Shown here: positions 34,666 through 46,734 of the stretch, piece after piece | Layout of the letters: each line of letters begins with the position of its first letter | Numbering within the stretch: position 1 is the first letter of the stretch | Origin: Neocallimastix lanati (nom. inval.) | Lineage: Eukaryota > Neocallimastigomycota > Neocallimastigomycetes > Neocallimastigales > Neocallimastigaceae | Direction of reading: 5' to 3' | DNA length: 64,000 nt | NCBI GenBank assembly: GCA_016946835.1 | Contig: JACVTC010000044.1 | Coordinates: 653,501 to 717,500, forward strand | Made by a program: the position numbers and the translations under genes | The notes under the pieces: generated by a model | Told to the model about the DNA's origin: nothing | Databases searched by the model: none | What the model saw: only the letters and a program-made list of their open reading frames with translations

Positions 34666-37600
34666 TAAAAATAAAAATAAAAAAAAGATAAAAATAAAAA
34701 AAAAAAAAAATAAAAATAAAAAAAAAAAATTAAAAATAAAAAATAAAAATAAAAATAAGAATAAAAAATAAAAAAATAAAAATAAAAAAATAAAAATAAG
34801 AATAAAAATAAAAAAAAATAATAAAATAAAAATAAAACAAGATAAAATATAATGAAAAAAAAATCTCATATTCCATATAAAAAAATATTTATATTCTCTG
34901 TTGATTTAAAATTACCTTCGAGGCCATCATCCACGACAATATACGAATCCGCTATTTCAATCATTTTTCCTGAAACTAAGGGCGTTCCATTGGCTACCGT
35001 TCCCATAACATATATACCCTTTTTTGTTACATCAATTCCATTGCTGTTACTGAGACAAAGCGTTTTAGTTCCACTGATATCAATAATTTTACCAACGTTT
35101 GTTTCGCTGCAAGTAGTTGTTTCAGGAACTAGAGATGCTGATGATCCTGTGGTCTTTGAAATTTGATAGTAACTACCACTCGATTCCGTGTAACCATCAA
35201 CCTTTTCACAACCATCCACTGAACATTTTAAAATGGCAACTTTTGCTTGAGCGGATTCATCCATATAATCGGCAGCTACTACTTCTTTGGTAGCCGGATC
35301 AATATTATTAACGGCATAGGGAGCATTGATATTTCGAGTGAAAGATGTCGCTGTACCATGGATTATCATGCTTTTACTCGCCGAGGCGCCAATGAAAATA
35401 TTGGCATTTTCAATGGAAAGAATATAATCCTTGGCTTCGAAGGCGCTTAGTACTGGAGTGTCGGAATTATTGACAACACAAAGCTTGATATCCTCACCGT
35501 CTTTCACTAAATTACCGATATCACCAGCTTTCTTACATTCTTTTGGCGTAATGTCCGCGACTCTTAGGATGGTGTTCGCTCCGCTGTAAGGAATGGAGAA
35601 GTATTTTAGGGTGTCATCTGAGCCAACGGTATAATAACCGTAGGTCTGATGACAGTCGCCCGTTTTACAGTCAAAAATCATCCAATCGGTAATCTCAGAA
35701 TTAGTGGTAACTTTTTCCGCATCTTCATCGGCAATCAATTGATATACATTAGTACCGGCAATAGGTTGATAGAGAGCCACACTAGTTACGCCAGAACCTT
35801 CAGCAAAGGTTTGTCCATCTGAATCGTAGGTATAAAGCGTATAGGAATCGCCATTTTTGATAATATATTTAGTATCTTCTGATGCTATTATCGAAAGAAA
35901 AGGAGAAAGAGAAAGAAAAAAATGATTTACAATGATTTTAAATAAAATAATAATAATTAAAAAAAAAAAAAGAATAATAGTTATTAGTTAAGATAAATTT
36001 ATTATTATTAATTTAATAAAAAAATTTTTATTTAGTATTATCATTATAAATATAAAAAAAAAGAATAATGATAAATAGTGAAATTATTCATCGTGAATAT
36101 TTTAGTTGAAGATAAAATTATTTTTTTAAAAAAAAAAAGAAAATAAAACGAATGAAACTTTTTTTTAAGGAATCATATACAACTATTATTAATTCTATAG
36201 TATTTTCTTGTAATTATACTATTTAATACTAATCAAAAATATGTATTAATCTTAAAATAGTTTTCATTATCAATATATTACTAAACTATTATTATATTAT
36301 CAATTATTACAGTAATTTTACTAATTATTAAGATTTTAATCATTCATTACTGATCCTATCTTTTTATTTTTATCATTACAACTTTTATCATTTATTATGT
36401 ACTATTTTATTATTTGATATTTAATTAATATTTAATACTTTCTATTTATTTTTTTTTCTCTACTTATTATATTTATTTATTATTCTATAGCTAATCTATC
36501 ATTAATTTTTTTTTTATTTAGTTATTTACTATTTAGTATTTATTTTGTCATTTTATGACTATTTTAATAAAAAAAAATGAAAAAAAAACTATAATGATCA
36601 TTTATTTATTGATACTTTATAAAAATAAAATAAAATAAAAAAAAGATTAAACATTTTTTTTTTAAATTACCTTCCAGGGTATGATCAACCGAAATGAAAT
36701 TGTCCGAGATACGAATAATTTTCGTATTATATCCCTTTAATGGTTTATTAGCAGTCGTGTCGGTCTTTAAGAAATACAGACCATTGATGAGTTCAGCTTG
36801 AATAGCAGCATCGAGACAGAGATAATTCGAGGTGCCAATCGTAAGAATTTCTCCTACCTTATCCGTACAATCTTTGGCTTCTTCTATTTCATATGCTACG
36901 GTGGCAGTAGTTCCAGGATCATTGGTAATGGCATAGTAACCATTGCTATTAATGGCATAGCCACCGGAAGCGGTACAGGAGTCCTCACCACAGTCATACA
37001 GCGCTAATTTCGCCAATAATTCCGAATCTTCCCCAACAATTCTACGTGTTGGAATTTTGACAAGGTCACTGAAGAGATTGGGTCCTTCCTCCTGGTAGTA
37101 GTTGTTATAGTAGATGTAGTTTCCAGAGACTTGAACAATAATATTACTGGCAGCCTTATTAAATATACTGGCATTATCATCGATTGTAGTGACTAAAAAT
37201 GCATTTCCTTCAATCATTTCTCCAGTTTTTGGTGCAGAAGCATCACCATCAATACAGAGGGTACCATCGGCTTTTAATTTATAGGTATCAGCACTTCCAC
37301 AATCAGTACTGAATGTAGTAATAACATTATCAGTAGCTGAAGTATCAGGATCAGGAATTCGAATGAATTTTTCAACCTCATTAGGCGATTTGATGTAACC
37401 GTAGGTAGCCTTACAACTTCCCTCCTTACAATTGAAGAGTCGCCAATCGGCGACATCAGCATCGGCCTCGATGGATTGAGTATCCGTGACGACGTATTCT
37501 GAAAGGACCGTGCTGCCGGTCTCTTCTAAATAGGTCTTCACGCCATAAAGGGAGGTATCCCATTCAAATTGATCATTACCCTCATCATACTTGTAGACTT

Positions 37601-40304
37601 TGTAGTTGTCTGTCGCCAGTTTCACAATGTAATTCTTTCCATTTTCAGCTATTGGTCATATACAAAAAAAAAAAAAAAAAAAGGGTCAGATAAAATTTCA
37701 AATTTAAATAAAAAAATATATATAAATTTTATAAAAAGTTATAAATATATCCAAATTTATGATTAAAAAATTATTTTTTATAAAAAATTATAAATATATC
37801 CAAATTTATGATTAAAAAATTAAAGATATTTAAATTATATTTAATAAATGTTCCATTTTTATCTTTTTTTTTTTTTTAATTGTTATTTTTAAAAAAAAAA
37901 ATAAAAAAAAAAATTATATATATAATTTATACAAAAAAAAAAAAAAAAAAAATAAACTAGTCTTCAAAAATTTTTTTTTAATAATATTAAAATTTTTACC
38001 TTTCAAGTCATTCACAACGTAGATGTGAGCGCCACCGTCATCCACTTCAATCATTTTTTTGGTGTTGGAGGCGAAAGGTCCTTTACCAACGCCATCTCCC
38101 AAAATATATCTACCTTTGGCTACAGTCAAAGCTTCATCGTCATCCAAACAAATTTTAAAGGTACTACCATCTGTCGTAATCACTTCACCAATATTTTCTT
38201 TAGTACACGTTGCTTCTGAGTCGGTTTCAACCGCAGCTGCTCCACTTTCAGTAATGGTATAATAAATATCAGAATTTCCGTCATTAGTTAAAACATAACC
38301 ATTAATCATATTACATACTTCGCTGGCACAATAGTACATACGAAGATCAAAACTTTCAATATTAGCTTTATTCAAATCTGTTGCAGCCAATGCTTGAGGT
38401 TTACCATCAGCATTCAATTTAAGTACATTAATACCTAATACAATAAAATAAAATAAAATAAAATAAAAAAAAAAAAAAAAAAAACATATAAACAAAAATA
38501 TTAATTAGTTAAGGCCGCTATAATAAATTTCCTTAAAAAAAAAAATAAAGTATAATTTCTCTAAAAATTCTCTTGATATATATCAAAAAAATTTCCATTA
38601 TTCACTGTTCTAATTGATGAAATTACCATCAGCAACTCCAGAAATGACGACCTCGGCATCAGCCTCTTTACAGACGCCTTTGGCGCAGGAAACCTCCAGG
38701 ATGGCATCGGCCTCCGGAAGACCGTTGTTATCCTTCGGGCAGAGACCCTCGGCCTTCTCCATCACTCGACTCGTCTCCTTGAGGGCATAGACGTACCGGA
38801 GATGGTTGTCATAGTCGGCGTTCAGGCTGACCGTCTTATCCTTGATGGTGACGATGGCGTAGCGGTCGCTGCTGCCGCTGATGCCAAAGACATTGAAGGC
38901 CGAGTCGGCATTCTTAGAGATGAGGTAGTTTCCACCGTTGCTTCCGTTCAGTTCCACGACGATTGCTTTTTTCCCTGCAGCGGCGTCGGCATCATAATTG
39001 AGGCAAATGGACACAGAAGAACTGTCTGCCGGAGAGAAGAGCTTACCAATCTTGCTGGCGTTGTCGCAAGCGGTCTCCGAGACGCCATCCTCCTGACAGA
39101 GGACCTCGCCCTGTTGACTTCGACAGGAAAAGACCTTGTCCTTGTGGACAATGTAGTAGCCGGGCACCTTGATATCCGAACAGGTGACCGGTTCACCTTT
39201 ACAGTAGAAGAGCGTACCCTGACCGCCTTTATCCACTAAGGCATAGTTCCTATTTTTATCCACTAGATTATAGGTATTGGCGATACCTAAATTAATGTTG
39301 GGAAAAAAAAAAAAAAAAAAAGAGGGGGGAAACAAATGAAATATTAAAACATAAGTAAATTATATCCTAGAAAAATAGAATTAATGTAAAATTTCATTAC
39401 TTTAAAGCAAAACTACTTACAATTTGTACCGGATAGGACTTTACAATCTATATCAAAAAAAAAAAAAAAAAGAGGAAAAAACATAAATAGAGTTTAAATT
39501 AGTAAAACAAATTATTGTTATATAACTTTTTTTTATATATATATAATTCATCATAATATTAAATTGTTGTCATACTTTCCGCGGAAACTGAAAGAATCCA
39601 ATTTCCCAGATAAAGTAAGCCTATTAGACTAGTAGCATTAATGTTTCAAAATAAAAAAAAATAAAAAGAATAGAGATATACAAATTAATATGATATTACT
39701 TTAAAAATAACTACTCCTATTTTTGATTTAAACTCTTTTTTTCTTAAAAATTAAAAGTAGTTATTATTCTTTTTTAATAGTTGACTGATTGATGTCAATA
39801 ATAATAATTAATTTTTTTCTATTTTTATTTTATAAATAATTATAAAAAAGTTGGTTTATTTTTCTATCATTTTTTATTCAAATATAAAATAATAAGATCA
39901 CTTTTTTTGCTATTTTTATTCTAATTTCTATATATTTTTATGGACTTCTTTAATCCCTTTTAAAAACGTTTATTTATCAAAGTATTTATTTTATTTAACT
40001 AATTTTTCAAGTCTTCTCTTATTCTCTTAAGTTTTTTTATTTTATTTTATTTTCATTTTTTATTGAATATTATCACATTAATTTATTTATTTTCATTATC
40101 AATATTCATTGATTTTATTATTACAATTTATTTATTTTCATAGTTATTATTCATTGAATTTATCTATTTATTTTCTTTTTTTTTTAATTTTTTAACTTTT
40201 TTTGTTTTTCTAAAGAATTATTAAACTTTATTTATTATTAAAGTAATTCATGCTCAAAACTTTATTTATTAATTTTTTTACCTTAAAAATTTTTTGTACC
40301 ACAT
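32748..40304 (-). CDS. Gene C: scaffoldin-like secreted Cys-rich repeat protein (8 exons)
   Basis: Seen: exons 40282-40304, 39576-39628, 39421-39447, 38627-39286, 38000-38434, 36671-37648, 34916-35884 and 32748-33844 join to 4242 nt, 1414 codons with TAA. The signal peptide MWYKKFLSLIGLLYLGNWIL continues SVSA, with likely cleavage after Ala24. The first five exons match A and B one to one. The last exon corresponds to two separate exons of B with no intron between them. The C-terminus is APAPAPAAGSGGG, a Pro/Ala/Gly tail with no anchor. Inferred: secreted scaffold or surface protein of the same family, with the same uncertainty as A and B. Confidence 0.64.
33845..34915 (-). other. Gene C last intron (1071 bp)
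   Basis: GT...AG intron packed with TAAAAA and ATAATT repeats and a long poly-A. The open frames here (33948-34262, 34501-34869) are Phe/Leu/Ile low-complexity and not coding. Confidence 0.8.
34916..35884 (-). CDS. Gene C exon 7 (two Cys modules)
   Basis: 969 nt, phase 1-1, about residues 726-1048. It starts ASEDTKYIIKNGDSYTLYTY. The modules are MIFDCKTGDCHQTYGYYTV with IGNLVKDGEDIKLCV, and VAILKCSVDGCEKVDGYTES with VGKIIDISGTKTLCL. It resembles gene A exon 7, and gene B lacks this exon. Confidence 0.88.
36671..37648 (-). CDS. Gene C exon 6 (two Cys modules)
   Basis: 978 nt, phase 1-1, about residues 400-725. It starts AENGKNYIVKLATDNYKVYK. The modules are RLFNCKEGSCKATYGYIKS with LKADGTLCI, and LALYDCGEDSCTASGGYAI with VGEILTIGTSNYLCL. 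It ends ISVDHTLEG at donor GTAATT. Confidence 0.89.
38000..38434 (-). CDS. Gene C exon 5 (single Cys module)
   Basis: 435 nt, phase 1-1, about residues 255-399. It starts GINVLKLNADGKPQ and carries LRMYYCASEVCNMINGYVLT with IGEVITTDGSTFKICL. It ends HIYVVNDLKG at donor GTAAAA. An open frame continues on both sides into AT-rich intron and is not coding. Confidence 0.88.
38627..39286 (-). CDS. Gene C exon 4 (conserved N-terminal module)
   Basis: 660 nt, phase 1-1, about residues 35-254. The motif order is ANTYNLVDKNRNYALVDKGG, LFYCKGEPVTC, GYYIVHKDKVFSC, KIGKLFSPADSSSVSICL, YAIVTIKDKTVSLNADYD, LRYVYALKE and ILEVSCAKGVC. It is visibly the most GC-rich exon in the window. Confidence 0.9.
39421..39447 (-). 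CDS. Gene C exon 3 (27-nt microexon)
   Basis: Encodes NCKVLSGTN and the first base of the next Cys. It keeps the C-x7-C spacing seen in A and B. Confidence 0.86.
39576..39628 (-). CDS. Gene C exon 2 (signal-peptide core)
   Basis: 53 nt, acceptor ACTAG, donor GTATGA. It completes Ser8 and encodes LIGLLYLGNWILSVSAE plus one base. Its frame is closed by a stop just upstream, so a separate start exon is required. Confidence 0.8.
40282..40304 (-). CDS. Gene C exon 1 (start codon, 23 nt)
   Basis: Minus strand MWYKKFL plus AG, then donor GTAAAA. It matches the 23-nt start exons of A and B in length and phase, and lies about 257 nt downstream of the conserved upstream element at 40561-40590. Confidence 0.76.
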
Positions 40305-40436
40305 TAAAAAAGGCAAAGAAAAATTTTTGGTTGGAAAAAAAAAATTTTTTTTTTTTATATATAATAAATAATAAAAAAAAGAAAAAAAGAAAAGAAAAAG
40401 AAGGAAAAGAAAAAAAAAAAAAAGAATTAAAGAATA

Positions 40437-40640
40437 AGCGAAAGAAAAAAGAAAAGTTTTTAGAAAAAAAAAAGAAAAAAAGTTGAAAGTTGAAATGAGC
40501 AATTAATTATTTACAAAATTTGACACTTTTTTACAAAAAATGAAAACTTTTTCTAGAATTTGAAATTTCAAAAACTCATTTCGAAATTTATAGTCTCAGA
40601 AAATTTTAAAGTCTTCTCGATTATTTAGGGAAAAAAAAAT
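40437..40640 (-). promoter_or_regulatory. Gene C upstream region with conserved element
   Basis: The core at 40561-40590 matches gene B's element with about one substitution and lies 257-286 nt upstream of gene C's ATG, against 247-276 nt in gene B. The match extends leftwards through ACTTTTTCTARAATTTGAAA. Gene A shows no recognisable copy upstream of 17537. Confidence 0.5.
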
Positions 40641-41289
40641 AAAAAAAAATTTATATCTAGAGGATTGGGCTATTCTAAAAAAAAAAAAAAAGAAAAAAAG
40701 AAAAGAGAAAAAAGAAAATATTTGAAACCAACTGAAAGGAAAACTTTTTTATTATTCAAAAAACTATTTTATTATAAAATAAATAAATAAAAAGAGAGAA
40801 TAAAAAAGAAAGAAAATAAATTATTTTCATTAAATAAATAAAAAAAAAAATTGCTTTCCTTCATTCATTCTTAATATTTTTAATTATTATTATTTTTTAT
40901 TATTATTTTTTATTATTATTTTTTATTATTATTTTTTATTATTATTTTTATTTTATTCATTGCTGAAAGAATTTTTGTTTTATTTCATTTTTGGGTGTGA
41001 AATTTTTTTTATAATAAATTATTTATTATTTGATTATTTAATTATTTAATTATTTAATTATTTAATTATATATTTTTAATTATAATTTATATTTTTATAT
41101 TTATAAATATTTTTACATTATAATAATAATAATAATAATAAATAAATAAAAGAAAAAATGAAATACATTTAATATTTGAAATAATTAATTATAAGAATTA
41201 AATTTGAAAATATAAATTCATTTTATTTATTTAATACTTTGTAATATAACAAGTTTCTTTTTTTTTTTTTTTTTATTTATTTAATTCTT

Positions 41290-41748
41290 AATATTGTAAT
41301 AAGTTTCTTTTTTTATTTAATTCGTATTATTATAATAACTTTCTTTTTTTTAATTCTTAGCATTATAATAATTTTCTTTTTCTTTTTTTATTTAATTCTT
41401 ATTATTATAATAACTTTCTTTTTTTTAATTCTTAGCATTATAATAATTTTCTTTTTCTTTTTTTATTTAATTCTTATTATTATAATAACTTTCTTTTTTT
41501 TAATTCTTAGCATTATAATAATTTTCTTTTTCTTTTTTTATTTAATTCTTATTATTATAATAACTTTCTTTTTTTTAATTCTTAGCATTATAATAATTTT
41601 CTTTTTCTTTTTTTATTTAATTCTTATTATTATAATAACTTTCTTTTTTTTTAATTCTTAGTATTATAATAATTTTCTTTTTTTTTTTTTTTTATTTAAT
41701 TCTTATCATTAAAACTTTCTTTTTTTGTTATTTAATTTTTAGTATTAT

Positions 41749-41795
<47 letters not shown>

Positions 41796-42260
41796 CTTTA
41801 CCTAAGATATATATAATATATATGAAAAGAAAAAGTTTTTAAAATATTGTATATATATATGCTTTATTATATTCATTATTTTGATATGTCTATAATAGAT
41901 GGAACTATTTTAAATTATAATGATTCTAGTTAAAAAAAAAAAAAGTTATATTTAGCGTCATTCCAAAAATAAAAATAAAAGTTATTTAAATGAATAGAGG
42001 ATAAAATGAAAAGAAGGAATAATAAATATTATTTTAGAAATAAATATTAAAATTTATTGAATTATTATTATTAATTACTATTAAAATGAAGCAGTATTTT
42101 ATTTTTTTTAACTTTAGTGGACTTTACTTTAGAAAATTAATATTAATTATTAAATATAATATTTTTTTTTATTTATTATTTATATTTTCATTTATAATTA
42201 TAATAGTAATTTTTATTTAAAACACTATCATTAATTATTATTAATTATTATTTTATAATA
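41290..42260. repeat. Intergenic duplication, left copy
   Basis: About 0.9 kb of T-rich repeats followed by TGCCTTTACCTAAGATATAT and a conserved 470-bp block. It recurs with small differences at 46735-47380. No ORF. It may be part of an unrecognised element. Confidence 0.75.
41300..41720. repeat. 75-bp T-rich minisatellite
   Basis: About five units with a 75-76 bp period, each containing AATTCTTAGCATTATAATAA and TTTAATTCTTATTATTATAA. The middle units are nearly identical. Confidence 0.85.
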
Positions 42261-45187
42261 ATAAATAATAATTAATAATAAGTAATAATAAGTAATAAAT
42301 AATAATGATAATGAAAATAAATAATAATAAAATAATATTATTATTAAATAATTAAAATAATAATAAAATAATATTATTATTAAATAATTATGATAATAAT
42401 AAAATAATATTATTATTAAATAATTACGATAATAATAAAATAATATTATTATTAAATAATTAAAATAATAATAATAAAATATTATTATTAAATAATTAAA
42501 ATAATAATAAAATAATATTATTATTAAATAATTAAAATAATAATAAAATAATATTATTATTAAATAATTAAAATAATAATAAAATATTATTATTATTAAA
42601 TAATTATGATAATAATAAAATAATATTATTATTAAATAATTAAAATAATAATAAAATAATATTATTATTAAATAATTATAATCATAATAAAATAATAATA
42701 ATAAATAATAATATTTATTATTAGTTATTTTTATTTTTGTTATTTTATTATTTATTATTATTTTATTTTTATTATTACTTAATATAATTTTATTATGATT
42801 TATTATTATTATTATTTATTTATTTATTATTTATTTATTTATTATTTATTTATTTATTTATTATTTCTTTATTATTAATATTTATTTTATTAGTATTATT
42901 ATTATTTATTATAATTACTTAATATTTTATTATAATTTATTTTTATTATTAAATATATTTTTATTTTACTTTTATTATTATTATTTAATATTTTTATTTA
43001 TTATTTTTATATTACTATTACTATTATTATTTATTATAATTATTTATTATTTATTATTATTTATAATTGTTTTATTATTTTATTATAATTATTTTATAAT
43101 ATTTTATTATTATTAGTATTTTACTATTATTAATATTATTTATTATTATTATTTTATTATTATTATTTTTTTAATTTTTATTATAATTAATATTTTATTA
43201 TTATCATTATTGTTATTTATTATTATTTTATTAATATTTATTTTAATTATTATTATAATTTTATTATAATTTATTAGTATTATTACTATTATTATTATTG
43301 ATTATTATTTATTATTTATTATTTATTATTATTATGTTTATTTTACTTCTATTATTAATATTGTTTATTACAATTACTTAATAATATTATTATTTTTTTA
43401 TTATTTATTTATATTATTACTTATTATATTTTTAAATATTTATTATTATTATTTCTATTATTGATTGTTATTTATTTATTATTTTTTTTTAAATTTTATT
43501 ATAATTATTATTTTATTATTATCATTATTGTTATTTATTATTATTTTATTATAATTACTATTATTTTATTAGTATTTATTTTAATTATTATTATAATTTT
43601 ATTATAATTTATTAGTATTATTAGTATTATTATTATTGATTATTATTTATTATTTATTATTTATTATTATGTTTATTTTCTGCTATTATTAATATTGTTT
43701 ATTTTAATTATTTAATAATAATATTATTTTTTTATTATTTATTTATATTATTATTTATTATTATTTTATTATAATTATTACTATTTATTATTATTATTTA
43801 TTATTTTTATATTACTATTATTATTAGTATTACTTTTTATAATTTTATTACAATATATATTTTTAAATTTATTATTTATTATTATTTTATTATTATTATA
43901 ATTATATATTATTTATTATTTATTATTTATAAATATTTTATTATTATATTAATTTTACTGTTATTAGTATTACTTATTCTAATTAATAATAATAATATTT
44001 TTTTATTATTTATATATATTATTACTTAATATAATTTTATTTTATTATTATTATTATTATTTTTATTTTACTATTATTATTATTATTATTTATTATTTTT
44101 ATTTATTATTTTTTATAATTATTATTTTATATTTTTATTTATTATTTTTTATAATTATTATTATTATTATTTATTATAACTTTTATTATTACTTTTTATA
44201 ATTTTATTATAATATTTATTTTTAAAATAATATATTTTTATTATTATTTATTATTCTTTTATTAATATTATTATTTATCAATAATAATATTATATTATTA
44301 TTTTCTATTTTTACAATTATTTATTAATATGTTATTATAATTTATTTTTATTATTAGTTATTATTTTATTATTATTAATATTATTATTTATTTTTATTAT
44401 TATTTATTAAAGTTATTTAATAATATTATTATGTTATTATTATCATTTTATTATATATTTTTAATATTTTGTTATAATTTATTTTTATTATTATTTATTT
44501 TTATTATTATTTATTTTTATTAATATTTATTTTTATTATTATTTATTTTTATTAATATTTATTTTTATTATTATTTATTTTTATTATTATTTATTTTTAT
44601 TATTACTTATTATAATTTTATTATAATTTATTTTTATTATTAAATATATTTTTATTTTACTTTTATTATTATTATTTAATATTTATATTTATTATTGTTA
44701 TATTACTATTACTATTATTATTTATTATTATTTTATTATTATTTTTATTTTATTATTATTTATTAATATTTTATAAAAATTTATTTTTATTAACCGAATT
44801 AAAAAATAATTAAATAATTGTCATATCAATTATGATATTAATAATAGAAATAAAAAAAAATAACAAATAATTAATAGGACAAGAACAGTTACAGCAGAAA
44901 CTATGGCAACCTTCAAATATCGGATAGAGAAAACGATGATGGCATAGATTACTTGAGCCTTTTTTTATTATGAAGATATACACAACCTAACAATTTATCT
45001 CAAAGACAAAAAAAATCCTATGGATATTAAGGAGTTCCTTATATATAAGAGTTTATTATAAAAAAAAAAATAAAAAAAAATACTATTATTTTTAACTATT
45101 TGTTTATTAAAATAATTAGCTAAAAAAAATTTTAAAATAAATGAAAACAAGTTTTTTTCTTTGATGTCATTATATTTTTTTTCCTTT

Positions 45188-45236
<49 letters not shown>

Positions 45237-45293
45237 TCATATTTTTACTTCTAATTAAATAAAATAATTTACTTTTTGAAGAATAAAATAGAT
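42261..45293. other. TTA/TAA simple-sequence desert
   Basis: About 2.5 kb of ATT-type repeats with no conserved motif. The last 430 bp (from 44870: GAAACTATGGCAACC...) is the diverged flank of the tRNA-Met repeat. Confidence 0.7.
42310..42700. repeat. 36-bp tandem array
   Basis: About ten units built on AATAATATTATTATTAAA and TAATTAAAATAATAATAAA, with single-base variants. Confidence 0.75.
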
Positions 45294-45366
45294 TGCGAAG
45301 TGTGAGGTTCGAATTCACGACCTTAAGATTATGAGACTTACGCGCTGCCGACTGCGCCAACTTCGC
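45294..45366 (-). tRNA. tRNA-Met (CAT), copy 1, with T-stem change
   Basis: A 73-nt cloverleaf on the minus strand. Acceptor GCGAAGT pairs with ACTTCGC, the D-stem is GCGC/GCGC, and the anticodon loop CTCATAA carries CAT with the U31-U39 pair known in elongator tRNA-Met. Discriminator is A and there is no intron. The T-stem's conserved G53 is A here (GTGAA against CTCAC), which also hits the B box, so function may be impaired. A solo LTR starts 14 nt upstream. Confidence 0.85.
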
Positions 45367-45380
45367 TTGGTTAAATTTTC

Positions 45381-46033
45381 TGATACGAGATATTTAATAA
45401 GAATGTAAAGTGATATAATTATTATTTTAAATATTATTGTAAATAATTTTATTATTAATATTTTCTAAATAAGTTAAAATTAATATTTAATAAGATATAA
45501 TATTATAAAATTATTTTATTATTTTATTATTAATATAATTATTATTTTAAATATTATTGTAAATAATTTTATTATTAATATTTTCTAAATAAGTTAAAAT
45601 TAATATTTAATAAGATATAATATTATAAAATTATTTTATTATTTTATTATTAATATAAGTTTATTATAAAAATATATATAATATAATTAATTATGTAAAA
45701 GTACAAATTTTAAATAATAATAATATAGAGAATAATAAGATAAAAATTAGGAAGTTTTAATTATAAAAAAAAATGTTGTGTTTTTATTTTTATTGAAATG
45801 TATTAATTGAGAATGAATAATAGTGAATAATTATTTTAATAAATAAATATAATAAAGTGAATAATTTTAATAAATAAACATAATAAAATGAACATTATAT
45901 TCTAAAATAATAATTTGAGTGTATTATATAAATATATAATAATTATTATACTATTTCATAAATACGATATTTCTTGATTAATTCCCTCTTGCTTTTCCCA
46001 TATTTTATGATACTTTTTAAATTAATTGTATCA
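45381..46033. mobile_element. Solo LTR (TGATACGA...GTATCA) 14 nt upstream of tRNA copy 1
   Basis: 653 bp, starting TGATACGAGATATTT and ending AATTGTATCA, with 6-bp terminal inverted repeats TGATAC/GTATCA. TTTC flanks both sides. The undisturbed site GAATTTCTGAAGAATAATTT at tRNA copy 2 (from 58361) corresponds to the joined flanks AATTTTC and TTTCAGGAACAATTT. It contains a 120-bp tandem duplication at 45413-45652. No coding sequence. Confidence 0.72.
45413..45652. repeat. 120-bp tandem duplication within the solo LTR
   Basis: Two almost identical 120-bp units containing TTTTAAATATTATTGTAAAT and TTAATAAGATATAATATTAT. Confidence 0.9.
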
Positions 46034-46134
46034 TTTCAGGAACAATTTTTATTGAAAATTAAAATTAATTGGCAGGATTAGCTTTAATTAATTAACTAAC
46101 CCTGTTATTCAATAGTACTTACATATGGACTTTG

Positions 46135-46328
46135 TGGGATCACTCCCTGAATTAATATATGGCAGTAATTACTTCTTTAATATTTTGGATGGGAATTCTA
46201 GATACGGATGGGTTCTCTTTCTCAAAAAATAAAAAAAAAAGAAATACCACTCTAATTATTTCAAACTTGGTTCATCAGAACAAAAGATTTTCATTTTCCG
46301 ATTATCCTTCTCCTTTTTAAAAAATCTT
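46135..46328 (+). pseudogene. Retroelement integrase fragment, copy 1
   Basis: Reads MDFVGSLPELIYGSNYFF then NILDGNSRYGWVLFLKK and a stop; after a frameshift it continues LIISNLVHQNKRFSFSDYP. The D-x-SRYGWV-x-FLK pattern matches the integrase core around its second catalytic Asp (copia-like). It is broken by stop and frameshift and is only about 60 codons long. Confidence 0.7.
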
Positions 46329-46734
46329 AAATATTTCTAATAGTAAAATTCATACTTTCTAGGAATGTTATATTCTCTAAATACACTCCTAGTAATTAAA
46401 AAAACTGGTAATATATGTGATTTGGGATTGATATATATAATATAAGGTCTTTTTTTTTTTTTTTTTTTTTTTTGATGGCCTAATTTTTTTTTTTTTTTTT
46501 TTTTTGATGGCCTAATTTTTTTTTTTTTATTCTTTCTAATCATTTTTCATTTTTGAAATTTTTATTAAATCAATATCAATATATATTTTTATATTAAATC
46601 AATATACTCATTTAATTCAATAGTTTTTTTTTTTAAGAACAAAGGCATTTTTAAAAAAAAAAGAACGTAAAAAAAATAGTATGTAATAGCATAAAAGAAT
46701 TGTAAAAAAAAAAAAAAAAGAGCAATTTTTATTT

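Noticed and set aside
34501-34869. 122-codon Phe-rich frame
   Set aside because: It lies in gene C's last intron and consists only of AAAAAT-type repeats.
38802-39239. 145-codon plus-strand frame
   Set aside because: It is antisense to gene C exon 4, which has conserved motifs and splice sites on the other strand.
46337-46543. 68-codon Lys-rich minus frame
   Set aside because: Poly-Lys from A tracts, next to integrase debris on the opposite strand.
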